A stretch of 41,165 bases of DNA from positions 1 through 41,165 of the IMG/VR virus record IMGVR_UViG_3300046524_000104; one strand, given 5' to 3'. The notes beneath the pieces were generated by a model. That model was not told the origin of the DNA. It did not search any database and saw only the letters and a program-made list of their open reading frames with translations. A program made the translations under genes and the position numbers. Of this stretch, positions 36,971-41,165 are shown piece after piece. Numbering within the stretch: position 1 is the stretch's first letter; each line of letters starts with the position of its first letter. Source of the DNA: a virus.

Positions 36971-38428
36971 TCACTTCTTCTTTCGCCAGCGCTTGATCCA
37001 TTCCAGTGCAGAACCAGAGTCGCCAGTCAATTTCGACGCATCAGGCATATCAGGCAAGTCCATCTCGCCGGGTGGCGGGGCGTTCTTTTCCTGTTCTTCG
37101 GCTTCGGAGATTGCCTCGTCCGTGATCCCGCCAAACATGCCAGTGTTCGGAGCCGATGCTTTCAACTCCTTCATGCCGTCGCTGATCTTCAGCAGGTTCC
37201 CATCCACGGCAGCAGTGACGGCTTCCACAGTCGACTTGGCGATCTCCGACTTTTCCTTCTCGGACATTTCCTGAAGGTTTCGGAATTCAAACGAGAAGTC
37301 GTCAGGGAGTGCCTTGCCAAGCGACGACATCGACATGACCGACAGCAAACGATGCAGCGGATTCCGAAGGCGCCGTTCCTGATTCTGCTTGACCTTCTCA
37401 TGCCACTGCTTCATTTCGCCTTCGCCAGTCGCGCTCAGGCCAGTAGGAGATTGACCGAACAGGCGGGTGAATGGCATGCCGAGTGCGCCGCAAAGCTGCT
37501 GCGCGAACTGGGTGAGCATGTCGGACAGACCAGAGAACGCGTAGGTGTGCGCTTCAAACTTGTCTTTGCCATCAACCAGCGTCATGCCTTCGTTGGTCTG
37601 GGCGAAGCGCGTGAATTCGATCTGTGCTTTGAGACCAGCGAGAGCGGGACCGCCCAATGCAATGATGTCGCGTAGCCCTTCAATCGTCATCGTGCGGAGG
37701 TGGGCCTTGTAGATCAACTGACCGGCACCGACAGACGCGCTATCGAATGCGATCAGGCGATCCCACATCGGCTCGAGAACCGACAGGCCCCAGCCGTTCT
37801 CGCTGACGCGCTGATAGAACGGCAAATCCATGCCATCCAGACGAATCACACGGCTGTAGTGAATCTTGGCCTTCGGGATCGCGGCGTAATCGGCGATCAC
37901 GTTGTAATAGACCGGCTTGCCCATGTCCGGGCCGAAGTCAGTTACCACTTCGCCAACGGGCGGCGACACCATCCAGCGGTCGAGGATCAGCAGACCTTTG
38001 AACTGGTCCTTACCGATCGCCTCGATGCGCAACGGAGTCTCGAAGTCCTGTCCGTCGATCAGCATGACGGCAAGACAGCCGCCGTACAGGTTCGCCCACT
38101 TGCCGTCGTCGCACAGCGCATCCCAGATCGCCAGGCGCATCATGTCGCGCTCGATCAGGGAAATATCTTCCGGGTCGAGCCCGGTCATCTCAATGCCGCA
38201 CCGGGTCATATCTTCCGGCATGGCATCGACAGCCGCGCGGACCACCCAGCTACCGCGGTAGGCGGCTTCGAGGTTGATCCGGTTGCGGCTTTGATAAGAA
38301 AGCGCGTAAGACGACGCAGACGACTGGTTATTCGTTCCCCAGCCCAGGTTAGCGGACGCGTTGACGAATGAATCATTGGTACGCGCCACCGTCACGCCTG
38401 CCTTCTGGTTCCGACGTGACTTAGACAT
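36971..38428 (-). CDS. Portal protein (DUF1073 type)
   Basis: A 485-residue portal. RNRINLEAAYRGSWVVRAAV, then a PEDMTRCGIEMTGLDPEDI segment and SENGWGLSVLEPMWDRLIAF are DUF1073 landmarks; GALGMPFTRLFGQSPTGLSA (about 325-345) is the portal-wing motif. A dodecamer would form the head vertex for DNA packaging. The N-terminal part of the same Pfam family is found in Acb1-type anti-CBASS proteins, but length and gene order support the portal. Confidence 0.88.
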   Translation of the reverse strand: MSKSRRNQKAGVTVARTNDSFVNASANLGWGTNNQSSASSYALSYQSRNRINLEAAYRGSWVVRAAVDAMPEDMTRCGIEMTGLDPEDISLIERDMMRLAIWDALCDDGKWANLYGGCLAVMLIDGQDFETPLRIEAIGKDQFKGLLILDRWMVSPPVGEVVTDFGPDMGKPVYYNVIADYAAIPKAKIHYSRVIRLDGMDLPFYQRVSENGWGLSVLEPMWDRLIAFDSASVGAGQLIYKAHLRTMTIEGLRDIIALGGPALAGLKAQIEFTRFAQTNEGMTLVDGKDKFEAHTYAFSGLSDMLTQFAQQLCGALGMPFTRLFGQSPTGLSATGEGEMKQWHEKVKQNQERRLRNPLHRLLSVMSMSSLGKALPDDFSFEFRNLQEMSEKEKSEIAKSTVEAVTAAVDGNLLKISDGMKELKASAPNTGMFGGITDEAISEAEEQEKNAPPPGEMDLPDMPDASKLTGDSGSALEWIKRWRKKK

Positions 38429-38473
38429 GCTAGAAGAATTTCCTTTTTTGTGGCGCGAGGCCTCGGAGTAGTT

Positions 38474-39874
38474 TTACCCTGCAAGCTTCGCCCAGATGTC
38501 CAGATTTGTTCCGCCAGGGGCGTAGCACATCACAAAAGCATCTGCGAGGTTTGGCGAGGCGACCTCGCGCTTTGCAAGATCCTTCTTGCTCTCGACCTTC
38601 ACGCGTCCGTTCTGATCGTAGTCGCGCTTCGGTGTCGACAGCTCGTCAATCAGGCGATCCAGGTGCGGGCAATCAGCAGAGATGCTGATCAGCTTGTCAT
38701 CGGCGAATTTCTCGCCGCGGCGAATCGCATTGAAGGTGTTGCGAAACCGGTCTGCCACCAGCCACCAGGCTTGCGCCTTGATGTTGGAGAACATGTCCTT
38801 GTTCGTGACCTTTGGCTGATATTCCCGATCCGGCTCCCACACAGCCCCGCCTGCGTTGAATTTCTCGTAACGCACAGGGAATCGATCGGTCGACGACTCG
38901 TTGACTTCCTTGAACTTGGCGCCGGCAGAAGCCCCAACACCAATAGAGTCATAGATGATCTTGGCGTCGCGCTCTTTAGCGGCGACATAGGTTCGGCTGC
39001 ATGATTTCAGCAACTCGTCTTCGCCAGCCTTCCATTCATCGATCCACGAAACTACCGAGCCATGCGCGAATACGTTGGCGCACTTGTCGGCGCCCGAGTC
39101 TGCGACGTCGAAGCCGATGCGCTTGGCGCCAGATGGCTCAATGCCCAGTGCCTTATGCGCGTCCACTGCAGCCATAATCCATGACCGCTTGATAATCGCG
39201 TCATCGTCGTCATCCTTGGGTTGCCCAAGGTAGATGTGCGCGAACTCGTCTTCGTCTTCTAGCTGGGCGGCTTCAATCACGTCCCGCATCGTCTGCGACA
39301 GGAACGGGTTCTCGTCGTAGTTGATGCGCCGGACCAGCGTACCGGGAGGCGGATTGATAACGAACCGTTTATATACGAAATCCGTCGAGAGCCGCGGATT
39401 GAAGACAATCCAGACTTGCGACCCTTGCTTGCGGATCGTCGCTTCAAGAATTTTCCACTGGTCTTCGGTAAGGTTGTGGCCTTCCTCAATCCAGAGAACA
39501 TCAATCCCTTCGAGAGACTTGATTTCGTCGATGGAGCGCCAGAGACCGTAGAACAGAAACTCCGATCCGGTCTTTCGCCCAACAATCTTGTTGTCGAGCA
39601 CGCGAAACTGGCTGGTAAGCCCGAACCGGTCGATTTGGTTCTTGAGCAGCGTATAGACCGATTCCTCAATCTTGTTCTGGAACTGGCGAACGCACAGAAA
39701 GCGCAACTTTGCGTTGCTAGCCAGATACGTTGCAAATCCTGCTGCATCCCATGACTTCGATGACGCGCGGCCGCCATACAGGACTCGGTTCCGTACCGGC
39801 TTATCGCCGACTATCTTTGCTGCCCAGAAGGCGCGTAGAACCGGATTCAGCGTCGGCTGGCTAGCTTGCTCCAT
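38474..39874 (-). CDS. Terminase large subunit
   Basis: A 466-residue packaging ATPase-nuclease. Walker A-like GGRASSKS (34-41), Walker B region IDVLWIEEGHNL with the catalytic E, and the nuclease start RIGFDVADSGADKCANVFAH with its metal-binding Asp are visible. The PBSX-type pattern (VWIVFNPRLSTDFVYKRF) supports the family. It overlaps the small terminase stop by 14 bases and precedes the portal. Confidence 0.92.
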   Translation of the reverse strand: MEQASQPTLNPVLRAFWAAKIVGDKPVRNRVLYGGRASSKSWDAAGFATYLASNAKLRFLCVRQFQNKIEESVYTLLKNQIDRFGLTSQFRVLDNKIVGRKTGSEFLFYGLWRSIDEIKSLEGIDVLWIEEGHNLTEDQWKILEATIRKQGSQVWIVFNPRLSTDFVYKRFVINPPPGTLVRRINYDENPFLSQTMRDVIEAAQLEDEDEFAHIYLGQPKDDDDDAIIKRSWIMAAVDAHKALGIEPSGAKRIGFDVADSGADKCANVFAHGSVVSWIDEWKAGEDELLKSCSRTYVAAKERDAKIIYDSIGVGASAGAKFKEVNESSTDRFPVRYEKFNAGGAVWEPDREYQPKVTNKDMFSNIKAQAWWLVADRFRNTFNAIRRGEKFADDKLISISADCPHLDRLIDELSTPKRDYDQNGRVKVESKKDLAKREVASPNLADAFVMCYAPGGTNLDIWAKLAG

Positions 39875-40385
39875 AGAAATGATCGAGGCTCGTCGGTACG
39901 TCTTCGCCGGCGCCAGCCGCTATGTCTTTGTTCGCCTTGAGCAGGTTCACGCCGATCTCGCTTGCCTCATTCGCCATACGGGAAAGGACCGCGATTCCTT
40001 TCAGCGTCTGCACACCTTCCTCGGTGAGCGGGACGCCGTCGTCAATCTCGGCCGCCTTCATGTGCGCGATACCGGCAAGACGGTGTGCTGTTGCTGCTCC
40101 GTAGTCTGCTGCGCTAGCCAGGTGACTGCTAATCGACATGAGGCGCTGGGCCAAAGTTTGCGCACTTATCTGCGAACTTACCGGCAGCTTTGAAAGTGCG
40201 GTCTGCGCACTAGCTATTTGATTTGCAACGCTTTTTATTTCCGAAACCTGCGAACTTACTTTCTTTCGGATCGCCGTTTCCGAAACGCCGTACTCTTCGG
40301 CCAAAGCGCGGCCTGATTCACCGTTGAGAAGGCGGCTTTTTATCTGTGCCCATTGTTCTTCGGTGAGTTTTGATTTGCGCCCCAT
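39861..40385 (-). CDS. Terminase small subunit-like protein
   Basis: A 174-residue protein with an N-terminal helix-turn-helix (LTEEQWAQIKSRLLNGESGR, then ALAEEYGVSETAIRKKVSSQ), as in terminase small subunits that recognise the packaging site. The rest is helical, consistent with an oligomerisation region. It lies immediately before the large subunit. It is the first gene of the morphogenesis operon. Confidence 0.82.
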   Translation of the reverse strand: MGRKSKLTEEQWAQIKSRLLNGESGRALAEEYGVSETAIRKKVSSQVSEIKSVANQIASAQTALSKLPVSSQISAQTLAQRLMSISSHLASAADYGAATAHRLAGIAHMKAAEIDDGVPLTEEGVQTLKGIAVLSRMANEASEIGVNLLKANKDIAAGAGEDVPTSLDHFYGAS

Positions 40386-40404
40386 GGTCTTTCTGTGATT
40401 TGGT

Positions 40405-40418
40405 GCCGATCTATCGGC
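40405..40418. repeat. Palindrome upstream of the terminase operon
   Basis: GCCGAT-CT-ATCGGC, a perfect six-base-pair inverted repeat 20 bases before the small terminase ATG. It may be an operator or the packaging-site signal; there is no further evidence. Confidence 0.35.
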
Positions 40419-40449
40419 TATACCCTGTCACGCGATGGAGAGGGGTAGG

Positions 40450-40800
40450 TTAGGCGGCGTCGAGCATTTCAGGCGAAATCGTAAGCCGCCCGACCTCACC
40501 AAACTCTTTGTGGTACGTGATGCACTTAGCAGAGCGCTTGCTCATCCAGCCGCCGCGGCTCGCGTGACTATCTGGCGCGGCCAGCGTCTCATGCTGCTCT
40601 ATGTGCATCGTGTTCGTTTCCCTCATCCAGTCGTGGTGAAGGTGGCCCGTGTGCGCGTAGCTGAATTTCGTACGCCCAAACACGTCGCGAAACTTCGCGA
40701 TCAGCGTCGTTTCAAGATTCTCTTTCTTCTTCTTGTGGGAGTGATGAAAGAGGCTATCCGGTTTTCCGTGTGGAAGGCTTGCGATGAGCAATAACCTTCT
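40450..40800 (-). pseudogene. C-terminal fragment of a calcineurin-like phosphoesterase
   Basis: About 115 residues corresponding to the C-terminal part of phage metallophosphoesterases: FHHSHKKKKENL, then FGRTKFSYAHTGHLHHDWMR with the metal-binding G-H-x-H-H, and ITYHKEFGEVGRLTISPEML. The N-terminal D-x-H, G-D and N-H-D motifs of the family are absent, and the transposase-like ORF ends where the missing half should be. The gene was probably cut off by a rearrangement. Its true start, if expressed, is unclear. Confidence 0.65.
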
Positions 40801-41165
40801 CCGTGTTGAATCGCGGCTCGCAGATGTCGCAGACCAGGGCGCGCTTCGCACGCTGCCCGCGGGTTACCGGCGGCAACGTGACGAGGTGCATGTCTGCAGC
40901 GCGGCACGGCAGCCCGCAGTTGCCGCACGGGTTCCCGTCGTCCCTCAGCAGGAACTCCAACTTGAGTGGCTTCCGCTTCGCCACGCCGGCCGTCGCCAGG
41001 ATGCGCGCGCGGAGCACCTCGTAGCTGTAGCCTCGCCCAGCTCGGGCAATGTGCTTCATCAGCCCGTTGACCGCCTCGGTGTAGGCGTTCGTGTACGGGT
41101 GGTCGAAGTAAGCCAGAATCTCGGTGCGCCAGTTCTTCATGAGCCGCGTCAGCTCGGCGAAGTCC
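40754..41165 (-). CDS. ISL3-transposase-like protein with C-terminal zinc site (partial)
   Basis: The frame is open to the right edge, so the 5' part is outside the window. LMKNWRTEILAYFDHPYTNA, then YTEAVNGLMKHIARAGRGYS and YEVLRARILATAG match the C-terminal end of ISL3-family DDE transposases, including the E of the catalytic triad (TEAVN). It then runs into a C-x-x-C ... C-x-x-C zinc ribbon (NPCGNCGLPC, then VCDICEPRF), which ISL3 transposases do not normally have. No inverted repeats are visible here. It may be a domesticated transposase or a real IS copy. Confidence 0.65.
   Translation of the reverse strand, partial: DFAELTRLMKNWRTEILAYFDHPYTNAYTEAVNGLMKHIARAGRGYSYEVLRARILATAGVAKRKPLKLEFLLRDDGNPCGNCGLPCRAADMHLVTLPPVTRGQRAKRALVCDICEPRFNTEKVIAHRKPSTRKTG

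Noticed and set aside
36971-38428. An Acb1-type anti-CBASS protein, because of DUF1073 naming.
   Set aside because: Length, position after the terminase and portal-wing sequence all fit a portal; the nuclease core of Acb1 is not evident.
1-41165. A CRISPR array or toxin-antitoxin pair.
   Set aside because: No regularly spaced direct repeats were seen; the Arc-like gene has no adjacent toxin-like ORF on its strand.

Overview
The window reads as most of the genome of a temperate, contractile-tailed phage (myovirus type) of a GC-rich betaproteobacterium. Burkholderiales (Burkholderia or Paraburkholderia) is my best guess from base composition, codon use and remembered resemblance of the small accessory proteins; this is inference. 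Almost every base is coding or a recognisable junction. No tRNA, rRNA, CRISPR array or clear host gene is visible.

Layout. (1) 9-5514, plus strand: a tightly ATGA-overlapped early/accessory operon of small proteins, ending in an ASCH-like protein, a SpoT/Mesh1-type HD hydrolase, a DUF4224 protein and a tyrosine integrase. (2) 5515-5831: an intergenic region with five copies of TTAGACAG (three direct, two inverted), a good candidate for an intact attP, followed by a CTGT-N8-ACAG LexA-type box. (3) 5832-7553, plus: a probable SOS-controlled run of small genes including a minimal ATP-dependent DNA ligase domain. (4) 7623-12598, minus: late accessory and tail-tip genes, two lipoproteins, a holin-like protein, a 550-residue protein built of about fifteen 20-residue repeats, and a GH24 endolysin. 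(5) 12637-13326, minus: a lysis-associated membrane protein and an Arc-like repressor with operator palindromes. (6) 13498-16025, plus: a moron island (HNH endonuclease, outer-membrane beta-barrel, truncated GIY-YIG, phytanoyl-CoA-dioxygenase-like protein). (7) 16036-40385, minus: the morphogenesis operon read right to left, from small and large terminase, portal, head morphogenesis, protease/scaffold, cement and capsid through neck, sheath, tube, frameshifted tail chaperone, tape measure, hub, spike and baseplate to tail fibre. (8) 40450-41165, minus: a 5'-truncated phosphoesterase next to an ISL3-transposase-like gene cut by the window edge.

Phage genes lie on both sides of the integrase and both sets of putative integrase arm sites are present. 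The sequence therefore looks like the circular or unintegrated form, or a permuted assembly, rather than a prophage split at att.

The most unusual signal is a pair of structured 5' leaders, at 20633-20716 and 36878-36961. They precede two unrelated genes, a GIY-YIG homing endonuclease and an unknown ORF. Each is a 51-base three-way-junction element with identical junction bases and compensatory changes in the arms, followed by a hairpin that holds the Shine-Dalgarno sequence just before the ATG. I do not recognise the family. It behaves like a riboregulator attached to late-operon insertions. A canonical T-TTT-TTC slippery site links the tail chaperone gene to a downstream frame that has no good start codon of its own.
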